Shown: positions 1-9,531 of the stretch, piece after piece
Numbering within the stretch: the stretch's first letter is position 1
Layout of the letters: every line of letters starts with the position of its first letter
NCBI GenBank assembly: GCA_963565915.1
Contig: OY751494.1
Coordinates: 3,844,001 to 3,908,000 of the forward strand
From: Entoloma clypeatum
Taxonomy: Eukaryota; Basidiomycota; Agaricomycetes; Agaricales; Entolomataceae
DNA length: 64,000 nucleotides
Reading direction: 5' to 3'
Position numbers and translations under genes: made by a program
The notes under the pieces: generated by a model
What the model was told of the DNA's origin: nothing
The model's input: the letters and a program-made list of their open reading frames with translations, nothing else
The model's database searches: none

Positions 1-98
1 CTATCGATCTTGTTTTGTCCAATATAAGAGTGTTCGGTTTTTTCCCTCTCGCCGTACTGTTAAGATATCAAGACCCTGCGTGGTATAAATTGAGTATT

Positions 99-195
99 GG
101 AGCATATTTGCACCCCTCCTCAAAGTGACTTTGAAAGGGCGAGCAGCCAATCAGATCCCGTTCAAAGTAGTTTGAGAGGTGTGGCAAATATGATC
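99..195. repeat. Small imperfect inverted repeat
   Basis: Arms of about 39 nt at 99-139 and 157-195 are imperfect reverse complements (both contain TCAAAGT and a CAAATATG/CATATTTG end). This is MITE-like or a hairpin remnant. No target duplication was identified. Confidence 0.35.
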
Positions 196-1189
196 TCTTC
201 TGAAGAGTGTCATTCACAAAAGGGGGGTGGAGGATCACATACCTCTACAAGGTGATCCGGACATTCCCCAAATCCTTCCTCTGGTCAATGTATATGTCTA
301 AGACAAGGGCCCAGAAGGCGAGAGGTATCCGTGCCACGGTTCAGGAGCAATGAAGGTATGTATTTTTGATTGAGGCAGGAGGGACCATCCTTCTATATAT
401 TGATACAGACATCTCAAGGACTATTCCTTTTACATGGGGCACCTCCTATATGCCTAAAATAAGGGTGTAAGAGGAGAGAGCTATCTGTCAATGGTTGTAG
501 AGATCTAAGGTGCACTTTTGTGTTTTGGGGATTCTGGGGCCCCCCACTTTTATCTGGTGATCTATGGACCCTGCAATCAATTCGTCGGTCACGCGTAACG
601 GGGCTCTTGAAAACACCGGAATATCACGTTTGTCACGCTTCCCTGAGCCCGGCGACGAATTCGGCACGCGGGATTTCCAAAAATGGCACGGAGAAATTGC
701 CAAAAAAGGCACCAAAAATGACGAAGATCGGTCACTTGAGTCGACGTCACGGAAATTTTCGGCCGCGACGAAATCAAAATTTCGTCGCACCGTGTCACGC
801 ATCACAGGCCCGATGAATTGATTGAAATGCTACAGTAGTGCCTCATATACTTCTAGAGTCATCAGCAAAGTAGTCCCAGGGCTGGTAGCAAGCCATAGCA
901 GCCATAGCACTCTGTAGTGACTTCACTGGCAGGCATAGCAATGTAGCACCAAAGCATTGTAACATCATAGTACCATAGCATTGTAGTCTTATAGCCTGGT
1001 GTAGTGCTCAATATTTCTACCACAAGGGGTGTTTTTTTTCTCTTTCATTCCTACAAAATAAGTACTCTCAGCTGATAAAAGTCAAATTATAATGCAAAAA
1101 CATGCATCAAATATCATGCTCGGCTAGGCTGAATATGTACAAAAAAATGGAGTTTCGTGAGTCGTCCCTCTCGCCACTGATGCATCCTG
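196..1189. other. No gene recognised
   Basis: No protein family is recognisable on either strand. Around 880-1010 there is low-complexity sequence built on a degenerate CATAGCA/CATTGTAG unit. Short open frames at 488-821 occur on both strands over the same bases and show no domain, so I do not call them. Confidence 0.5.
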
Positions 1190-1720
1190 CATGCCCCCTG
1201 TCCCCCGCACACGTGAGGTCTCCCTCATCACCTGTGCATCTCTCAGTTACAGCCCTGCTCCACCCCCCGCCGTTTCTGCCCATCACCTGCCATTTCTCGT
1301 GTCTCCCATGCCGTTTCTTGGGTTTCCTGTTGCATTTTTCACGTCCCCCGCCATTTCTCATGTGTTCTATGCCGTTCCGGCACGTCCCCGCTGTTCCTCG
1401 TGTTCCCTGTCCTGTTCCTTGCTTCCCCCGCTGTTCCTGCATGTCCCCCGCTGTCCCTACGCATCTCCCGCTGTTCCCGCGCGTCCCCCACCATTTCTCA
1501 TGTTCCTTGTTGTGTTCCTCACTTCCCCCGCCGTTCCTCGTGTTCCCTGTTGCGTTCCTCATGTTCCCTGTCATGTTCCTCACATTCCCTGTCGTGTTCC
1601 TTGCTTCCCCCGCTGCTCCTGCATGTCCCCCGCCATTTCTTGTGTTTCCCACATCCCCCGCCTTTCTCGCATGTCCTGTCCTGTCCATTGTATGTCTCCC
1701 GCCATTTCTCATGTGGTTGG
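1190..1720. repeat. Degenerate C-rich minisatellite
   Basis: A run of imperfect units of roughly 15-25 bp containing CCCCCGCC(A/G)TTTCT, CATGTTCC or TGTCC fills the interval. The absence of stops on several overlapping frames and both strands follows from the repeat composition, so the long open frames here are not treated as genes. Confidence 0.7.
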
Positions 1721-1798
1721 TCAGTGGTCTGACCTGACATGGATGGTGGGTAGCTTACCTAGACAGGGCCTCGTGGCCCTTGTGTGAACAGAGGAGGA

Positions 1799-2053
1799 GG
1801 CATCAATGGAGGGATGGAGGAGAAGGGAGTGGAGGGAGGTGATGGGAGGAGGCAAGAAGACGTTATGTGGGACTTGGGATATTTTTTGACTTTCAGGGGT
1901 TGCCGAGGTCGGCAAGTTCCGATGTTTCACTTGGCTGCCTGGGTCCGGAACCTGCCAAGTATAGATCAAGAACCGAACCTCGTCACACCTAAGTTCTTGC
2001 CTTCCCCCCATCACTCCCTTCTCCTCCATCCCTCCCTCTCCTCTGTCGATGCC
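1799..2053. repeat. Foldback/MITE-like element
   Basis: Arms of about 60 nt at 1799-1858 and 1994-2053 are imperfect reverse complements; the outer end GGCATC pairs with GATGCC. A second short palindrome lies in the middle (CGGCAAGTTCCG versus CGGAACCTGCC). No coding capacity and no clear target duplication. Confidence 0.55.
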
Positions 2054-2477
2054 TAAACTAGCTGAAGTCCGGTTCATCAGCAAACCCTGATTTTCAGCTG
2101 TAGTAAATTGTAGCAAACACACATCAGCAAACACTGATTTTTGCTGAAGATGTTGCAGCTTGTTGCAGCTTGGCCTATATGCTGTGCAGCTCTTTGCAGC
2201 ACTGTGGAGCTGAAGTGTCAAATTTGAAGGTCTTTGTAGAGCTGGTAGGTGATATAGTTTCTATAAAGTAATATATAGATTTTGAGGGAATCTGTAAAGA
2301 TAATTGGAAACCTTGTGTAAGTCTTCATAGAAACATTCCAATATGGTACAACAGCAGCAATTTTATGAAAAACATATTGGAAAAGATTGGTTGAGTTTAA
2401 GTGCTATGACATGACAATGTACGATTTATATCACTGTGCTCCTCGTGCCCCCCAGTACATTGTCCCTTGCACGCTTG
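2054..2477. other. No gene recognised
   Basis: AT-rich flank of Gypsy-A. TTGCAGCTT-type short repeats occur near 2150-2200. Nothing else is recognised. Confidence 0.5.
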
Positions 2478-2879
2478 TGTTATGCTTAACAAACCGTTCC
2501 AAGGTTCAGGCAGAGTATGCAGGAAAGTGGAAAGGCGAAGAGCAAAGTGATTGCTAAATCTAAGGAATCTACTATAGTACAAGAGGTTTATATAGGTACT
2601 GACTATAGGCGGTAGCGGATGAGTCAGTACTGCGGAAGGCAGTGGGCATGAGTAAGGCGACTGCGGAAGGCTATGTACAGTGAGTAAGCTGACTGCGGAA
2701 AGCGAGTCAGCACGGGAGCGAAGTATACTAAAGGGGATGACGAAGTAATGTAATGAGTCAGACTGGGAATCGAAGGTTGCGAAAGTAGACATTAGACATA
2801 GTAAGTTCGTAAGAGGCTGCCGAGTCGGGCCGATAAGTAAAAGATATGATGTGGTCCTCATACCGTAGAGTCCGTAACA
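2478..2879 (-). repeat. Gypsy-A 3' LTR
   Basis: 402 bp, TGTTATGC..CCGTAACA. The same 402-bp length and sequence recurs at 17813-18214 and as a solo LTR at 37869-38270. The adjacent inner sequence reads GAAGAGGGGAACA on the minus strand, a good polypurine tract. Confidence 0.93.
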
Positions 2880-2913
2880 TGTTCCCCTCTTCAAGCTCTG
2901 TGTCCTCACAGAG

Positions 2914-3285
2914 TCACTGTCCCCATCCCTCGTTATTGCTGGGATTGGACCAGTTCGGACTTTCCTTGAGGCTCCAATCATATATCAACTCCTCGTTGAT
3001 GGCTATGGCGAGTTCAAGGCCTTTGATGGCCAGCCAAATATGTCGATTTTCGATGACGAGGGTGCTGGTGTAATTCCTGAGAATTTGTTTCTCCTCGGGA
3101 GTCGGGGTGACGGGGAGATTGGACAACGAATAAAGTCGGATATTCATCTGGCGATGAAGGAGGTCGGCGAGGGAAGTTTTGAGGGCATGGATTTGGTCTC
3201 TCATGGAGAGCACTTCGTTCATAAGGGCGGCGATGGCGGGGTTGATGTCGGTGGTGGAGGTGGAGGTGAGGATGGTGTTTGACAT
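2914..3285 (-). CDS. Gypsy-A accessory ORF3, 123 aa, between pol and 3' LTR
   Basis: The frame is open from an ATG at 3285 (MSNT..) to a stop at 2914, downstream of the pol stop at 3419 and upstream of the 3' LTR. It is not part of the canonical Gag-Pol set. The sequence is helix-prone, with heptad-like spacing around residues 25-110 (RDQIHAL, LHRQM, ILRNYTSTL, ENR), suggesting a coiled coil. Gypsy-B has a homologue at 24701-25069, about two-thirds identical with mostly conservative changes and no stop, which argues for a real protein. No transmembrane segment or signal peptide is seen, so it does not look like an envelope protein. Function unknown. Confidence 0.6.
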   Translation of the reverse strand: MSNTILTSTSTTDINPAIAALMNEVLSMRDQIHALKTSLADLLHRQMNIRLYSLSNLPVTPTPEEKQILRNYTSTLVIENRHIWLAIKGLELAIAINEELIYDWSLKESPNWSNPSNNEGWGQ

Positions 3286-3418
3286 GGTGGTGAGGATGAT
3301 TGAGAGATAAAAGAAGAATGGGGTGGCTATATTGGGCAGGGAAAAGACTAGAGCGGGGAACTCGGTGTGTGGTTGACTGATGAGGTCGATACTGCCATGG
3401 GTTTTGAGAACTCGTCTT

Positions 3419-4596
3419 TTATCGTGGACGAGACGGGTTCTGCCGATGGAAATCACGGATGAAATCTTGAGCGTTCTGAACATTAGCTCGAGGTTCCCAT
3501 GTGTTCTCTTCTGGGCCATATCCTTCCCACTGGACGAGGTACTGGATCTTTCTGCGGAACTTTCGAGAGTCTAGGATTGTAGACACATGGTACTCTTCTC
3601 GTCCTTCGACGATGATCGGATCAGGGGCTGATTTCTTTTTCTGGATGGCATACTTTGGAGTTTCATATGGTGACAACAGGGTCTCGTTGAACACAGGGTG
3701 AATCATCTTCCATGTCTTCGGAAGATCAAGAAGGTACGCGCTAGCTCCTTTCTTCTCTAGGACTTTGAATGGTCCATGTCAGAGTGCATCAAGTTTCTTT
3801 GAGGGGCGATCAGTCCTGATGTTAGTCCCTTCCAGCCACACCTTGTCCCCGATGCGGTAGTTCCGAGACGGACTTCGCCGTGTATCAACTGTCTTCTTCA
3901 TCTGATCCTGTGCTTGTTTCAGCGCAGCATTGGCTTCTTCTCGTGCCTGTTTGAGTTTTTTCAAGAAGTCGTTGGCAGCCGGATTGGTATCTTCTAACAC
4001 GAGCTCTCCCTTCCACGGATGTAAACTGTAGTTGAGGTAGAATGGGGTGTGCTTCGTCGCCTGATGTTCTTTGTCATTGTACTGGAACTCTGCGATTGTG
4101 ATCCACTCAGCCCAATCATCCTGTAGATGGTTGACAAAGTTCAGTAAGAACGCTTCCATTTCCTGATGCGATCGCTCGGCCTGTCCATCAGTCTGTGGGT
4201 GGTATGTGGTGGACAGGTTCCTCTTGATCCCTAGCATGTGGCAGAGTATCTCCATGAACTTCGCGGTGAACTGCAGTCCCCTATCGCTGATGATCTTCTT
4301 GGGGATCCCATGAAGCTTCCATATCTGATCCCGATAGATCTTGGCTAATCCTTCAGCTGATAGTTCCACGGTTGTCAGAATGAGGTGAAGCATCTTTGAA
4401 TGTCTATCCGTGATGACCAGAATTGCGTTTTTTCCATCAGATTCTGGTATCGGTCCCACGACATCGATTCCTATGTCTTCCCATGGGTGACTTGGTGCTG
4501 CATGGGGATGTAGCGGAGCATGTTGCTTTTGTCGGTTAATCTTGTTGCGTTGACAAGTGTCGCAACCCTTCATGTACTTCTTCACATCATGCAGTA
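3419..4596 (-). pseudogene. Gypsy-A pol, distal part: integrase core and chromodomain
   Basis: This is the C-terminal part of Pol after the TIR-E insertion. It has the HHCC tail (CDTCQRNK) and the integrase core: GIDVVGP (first Asp), SDRGLQF (second Asp; the usual Pro is changed) and QAERSHQE (Glu). An in-frame TGA at 3779-3781 follows SKKLDAL. The frame then stays open through HGPF, the MIHPVF segment and a chromodomain ([17 protein letters not shown]) to a TAA at 3419-3421. The same TGA is present in Gypsy-B. The pol frame continues at 6302 beyond the insertion. Confidence 0.85.
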
Positions 4597-6286
4597 CTTT
4601 ACACTCCCCCACATCCTCCAGAGCATTCTGATCGGAATCCGAAATTCCACAGGAATCTGATCGGAATCCAGAGGAATTCAAAAATATTTTTAGAAAGTGT
4701 TCAAACAGAAAATTCCTTAGGGGAATTCCACTATATTCTGCTCGAATTCCGATCAGAATGCTAAATTCCAATAGGAATCATCGGAATTCTAAGGAATTTG
4801 AGAATTTTTTTTTACAAGATGTAAAAGAGAAATTCCTGAGGAATTCCGCTACATTCCTACTGGAATCCGACTGGAATCTGATCATATTTTGAAATTTTGA
4901 ACCAAAAAATCTTCAAGTCAATAATATATTTAACAATTTGTATCACTAAACTACTCTCTTTTAGCTTGTCTTTTTAAAACCTGTTGGGTGTGATAAAAAA
5001 GCATAACATGTATAAACCAATCAAAGTTTTCTCCAGTCATTCTCTTCATAATAGATTCGAATCCACCCAACCATGCATTGAGTTGTTCACAAGCCTGATT
5101 CAAAATTTAATAAATAACAAGCTTTATATAAAAGATACATACTTGTGTATTGAATGCACGTTTGTAGTAAGGATTGTTGTGATCATCCTGAGCTATTACC
5201 ACAAGATTTGGTGCAGAACCATTTAAAGGTGCTGGATTACACCATTTTCGACACAAGTAATCTGAAGTACAATGATTTTTATAGTGATAAATATCAACAA
5301 TCAATCTTGCGAGGTGGCACGAGAAGGGAGCACAGAGGCAGCGCGAGAGGGATGCACGGAACCGGCACAAGAGGGGTGCACAGAACTGGCATGAGAGGCC
5401 ACACAAGATGGGACACGAGAGGCCACGCGAGACGGGACACAAGAGGTGGTGCGAGATGGGACACGAGAGGTGGCACCGGGGCTCACACCACGGGTGGGAG
5501 AGATTGCACGAGAGGGTGCGCGAGACATCCCACGAGGGGTAACACCAGCGGCACTCATAGCGGCGGCGGCCTTGCCCTTGCGGGTCTTTTTGCCAGTGGT
5601 GCCAGTCGTTTTACCAGTGGGGCCAGCCTCGTCTGTGGTGCTGCAGGCGGGCAGTGAGTAACGGAGGGAAGGGGTGGTCGGATACACACCCTGCCGCAGG
5701 CTTGCTCACCATGGCCTTCTTCGTGGCCTTCTTTGGCTGGGCGGTGGCGGCTTTGATGTGTTTGCGGGCATCGTCATCCTTGTCGTTCGCTGACGTGGCA
5801 CGCTTGCGACCACAGGACGAAGGTGGAGCGGGCATCGTGCGGATGTGGCTGCTCCTTGTGGTCGGGAGTTCAGCGGCGGCGGCTTTGTGGGTTGTCGTCA
5901 TCGTGGTTTTGTTGGGTTTTTCTGGGTTTCTGGTTTTGCTGGGTTGCTGGGCGACAGTGTGGTCGAGGTCGAGGAGGTTTGCTGATCAATGAGATGGCAG
6001 ATAAGTCATGTGACTAAGCACGTGACCACCACCACGTCGCGTTACCATGCTTCGGAATTCTGCTGCATAAGTCCACAGGAATTCCAGTGGAATTCCTGTG
6101 GACTCTGTCGGAATTCAACCATTCCGAAGCTGGGATTCCTGTCGGAATGACATTCTGCTGGGATTCTGATGATTCCAATTGGAATCCGATCAGAATTTTT
6201 CTAACAATTTAGAGCCATTTTCTGTCATCTACAGAGCCAAAATTCCGACAGGAATCCGCTAGAAGATGTGGGGGAGTGTAAAGACC
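4597..6286. mobile_element. TIR-E: GGAATTCC-rich DNA element inserted in Gypsy-A pol
   Basis: A 19-bp perfect terminal inverted repeat (CTTTACACTCCCCCACATC at 4597-4615; its reverse complement at 6265-6283) bounds about 1.69 kb. The pol sequence on both sides carries a 15-bp direct repeat, tcacatcatgcagta (4582-4596 and 6287-6301). Three bases (acc) separate the right TIR from the right copy. Comparison with uninterrupted Gypsy-B (near 32460) confirms the insertion. Both subterminal zones (4616-4890 and 6050-6260) are packed with GGAATTCC, GATCGGAAT and related palindromic words. There is no transposase, so the copy is non-autonomous. The superfamily is not recognised. Confidence 0.8.
5301..5901 (-). 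pseudogene. Gene-like fragment inside TIR-E
   Basis: On the minus strand an ATG at 5901 follows an A/C-rich leader and opens a basic, Ala/Thr/Lys-rich N-terminus. A GTGAGC donor near 5710 and a CTGCAG acceptor near 5640 suggest an intron. The downstream frame (to 5301) becomes Ser/Arg/Pro-rich and repetitive (units like SRVPSRTTS, encoded by a short tandem repeat at about 5310-5480). I did not find a phase-consistent splice, so the structure is uncertain. It may be the 5' end of the element's original gene or a captured host gene. No domain is recognised. Confidence 0.35.
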
Positions 6287-6301
6287 TCACATCATGCAGT
6301 A

Positions 6302-8773
6302 TGGTAGGCCACCAGTAGGTGCGAGTGAGGAGTTCATGTGTCCGGTACTGTCCTGGATGTCCAGCCACTGGTGCATCGTGTGACTCGAACATCAATTCTT
6401 GTCGTAATTGTGGGTCTGGCGGGACATAGACTTGTTCTCCTGCATAGGTGATTCCATTCTCCTGCTGATACCAATGAGGATTCTTTTTTAGGCCCTGCGC
6501 TACTTCTGCCTCCATGCGGTTCGAAGCCTTGATGCGTGCGATCCATGGGTTTTCGATGGTTGTGATGTTTCCAATTTTGATGGAATCAGATGTCTCACCC
6601 CCTTCAAAGAATTGTTCCTCCGTGAACATCTCCATTTGTACCACATCTTCTGATTCCAACTGTTTCAAGAATAGTCCCTCCTTGAGCATTTGGTCACTGT
6701 CCTGTGGTTCGAGTTCTGCTTCATACCAGGGTAAGCGTGACAGGATGTCCGCTTTCGCATTGGTCTTGCCGGGCACATGCCGTAATTCGAAGTCATAGTC
6801 TTGTAACTTCATTTTCCAGTGTCGCTGTCGTTGATTCAGGTCCTGAGGACGACGGAAATATTCCAGGTTCTTGTGATCGGTCAAGATTTCAAAACGTTCC
6901 CTGGCTTCGAGCAGATAGTGTCTCCAATCTTTTAATGCTTCCACGACCGCCAGGAGTTCCTTGTCATATATCTCGTAATTCTGTTCGGCCGCGGACATGG
7001 TCCGCAACAAGAACACGATGGGGTGCTATTTGTTGTCTTGCTTCTGAGAGAGTACTGCTCCAATTGCATAGCCCGATGCATCGGTTTCAACCCTGAACTG
7101 TCCCTCTGGTTTTGGTAATGCCAAGACTGGTGCCGATGTAATTGCCCGTATGAGACCTTCAAAAGCTTGCTGCTCTGTTGGTCCCCAAGTAAATGCCGTA
7201 CCACCTGTGAGCGCGGTGAGAGGTTTCGCGATGTTTGAGTACCCTTCAATAAAACATCGATAGAAGTTAGCAAATCCAAGGAACTTCTGAACTTTCTTTT
7301 TTGACATGGGTGCTCGCCAGTTTCGAGTTGTATCCACCTTCTCAGTTTCCATCTCAACACGTCCCTCACCAACCACATATCCCAATATAGGACATTTCGT
7401 TACTTCCCATAAACACTTCTTCTCCTTTAGGAACAAATCATTGTCCGATAGGATCTGTAGGATTTCTTTGGTGTTTCGCGTGAGTTCTTTCTTGGTTTTA
7501 CCGATAACCACGATGTCATCCATGTAGATCACACAGATACGTCGGCGGATCTGGTCCCGGAATAGACTAGCCATCATTTGAGAGAACGTTCCCGGGGAGT
7601 TGCAAAGACCAAAAAACATGACCAATGGTTCAAACAATCCTCGACTGGTGAGGAAGGCAGCTTTCCATTCATTGCCCTCCTTAATCCGGACGTTGTTATA
7701 GCCCCACATGATGTCCATTTTATTGAAGTAGACCGCATCTTTCAGTACGTCCAAGAGATCGGATATTCGTGGGAGTGGGAACTTGTCTTTGACTGTGAAT
7801 TTATTGACCATGCGGTAATCTTGTACCAATCGTTTGGAGCCATCCTTCTTGTTGATGAAGAAGCAAGGGGAGGCATAAGGGGATTTGGATGGGCGGATCT
7901 TTCCTGTTGCTAGACCCTCATCAATGAATGTGTCCAATTCCTCTTGTTCCTTTTGCGTCATAGGATATGTATTTCCCCCTAGTTCCTTTGGTGCATCCGG
8001 TGTAAGTTCGATACCATGGTCCCATTCCCTCTCCTTTGGGATCTTATCAAAGTTCTCTTTCTCGAAGAGATGAGCAAATTGTTCAACATATGAGGGTCGT
8101 TTGTTTGTGGGAGGTGGTGTGGGAGTGACAGCTTCCAAAATAGGGTCTCCAGGCTTCCATTTCTGATCCGACTTTTTGGGTGCATCTTTGTCGCGCACCT
8201 CAACCATGCGAACCCGGTGTTTGCGACCATTAAGGTTAATCCTGAAATCCGAGTGTTTGGTTCGACATGTTGTTGGGCACCGGTTAAATGTTACCACGCC
8301 AGTTGTCCAATTGATTGTGGGGTTGTGGTGTACCAACCAGTCATGTTCCAAGAGCATGTCCGTTCTCCCAATGTCCAGTACCATTGCTTCCATGGTTTCC
8401 TGATGTGCTCCCAAATCCAGTTTGACTTCGGCAAGTTGGCTCGCTTTCTGTTGTCAATTTGGTGATCCATCCGCATTTAGAATTGCTATGGGTGGTATTC
8501 CTCGCGTGGGGAGGTTCTGTTCGCGTACTATTCTGGGATGGATGCATGTGCGTTCACATCCGCTGTCAACCTCAGGTCAGATAACCTTTGGTCCTCATCA
8601 TGTCCTGAGCTGAGCTAACAGCCTGATTTCTTGTCTTTTCGGAGGTTTATCTCCCTTCACAATCTTAGTCGACACAGCGGCTCGCTTGGCAGGGATGACA
8701 TAGATTCTATTGTCTGCAGTCATACAAGGCAAGCAAGTCCATTTAATAGATAAGGGTCGCGACTTAGCGTCGT
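6302..8773 (-). pseudogene. Gypsy-A pol, proximal part: protease, RT, RNase H, integrase start
   Basis: The aspartic protease motif (EVDSGCERT) is followed by reverse transcriptase (LVQDYR, MFFGLCNSP, catalytic YMDD), RNase H (VETDASGYAIGAVLSQ; TDHKNLEYF) and the start of the integrase zinc-binding region (HDAPVAGHPGQYRTHELL). The frame is broken by TGA at 8577-8579 (for the CGA kept in Gypsy-B), TGA at 8454-8456 (again CGA to TGA) and a TAG near 7028 that replaces a Trp codon (DNK-stop-HP). Pol is in the -1 frame relative to gag and overlaps its end. The reading resumes at 4596 after TIR-E. Confidence 0.88.
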
Positions 8774-9531
8774 TTAATCGGACCCTTCGGGAAAATCCTT
8801 CTCGTCGGCTTTTAAGATTGTGGTTTCATCATTCTCGGCATCTTCCTCGGACACCTTCCTAACCCTTCCAGAGTTCTTCTTCGGCTTGCGGCAGTTGCGC
8901 GTGATATGGCCTTCTTGGTCACAGTTGAAACACTTGCGACCATCTTTCTTCTTTGGAGCGCTACAGTCTTTAGCCAGATGACCGAAGCGTTGACAGTTGT
9001 AGCAACAGGCTACTCCTGCTTTGTCAATCTCCATGGCCTTGCCCTGACCACCATAAGTGGTACCCAATCCGGTGCGCATGTCGCCGCCACCTCGGATGAC
9101 CAGTGTGTGTCCTTCCATCTGTCGTCCCTTGTTTCGGATCTCCTTTGCGTAATTGGTGTACGTCTTGCCATCGCTAGCCACTTGTTCAGAGATTCTGCGG
9201 TTGACATTTTTCTCTAGGATGTATTTCCCAGTTTCTTCGCCAAGGTTTGACAGTTTCAAGAGTTCTTCAAATTCATCCAAGAATTTATCAACGGTATGTT
9301 TCTCTTGTTTCAGGACTTCGAGTCTTGCTTTGGCAGCGACCGACTTGTTGGTGATGGAGAATCGTGTGGCGATATCATCGGAAAAACCTAGCCAGGTGAT
9401 GTTCTCGTTGTCAACGGCAAGAGCGTCTAACTTGTTACTGGCCCAGTGTCTGCCAGACCCTTCCATCATGCGAGATAGTACCACAAGAATCTTCTGATCG
9501 TCTGTGAGGCTCTTTTGGAACCTGATGTATA
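8774..9531 (-). pseudogene. Gypsy-A gag, 3' part with two zinc knuckles
   Basis: Contains the capsid-like segment with the conserved WLGFSDD and NLGEETGKYILEKN words and two tandem CCHC knuckles (CYNCQRFGHLAKDC and CFNCDQEGHITRNC), then an acidic tail ending at TAA 8774-8776. The remainder of gag lies at 11121-11567 beyond the Tc1-like insertion. At the position where Gypsy-B has its gag ATG, Gypsy-A has ACG (11565-11567), so this copy may also lack its start codon. Confidence 0.85.

Noticed and set aside
1102..1787. Several 100-210-codon frames on both strands
   Set aside because: They overlay a C-rich minisatellite and are open in several frames at once; composition artefact.
5154..5992. 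Plus-strand frames in TIR-E
   Set aside because: Antisense to the more gene-like minus-strand fragment and composed of Gly/Arg/His repeats from the tandem array.
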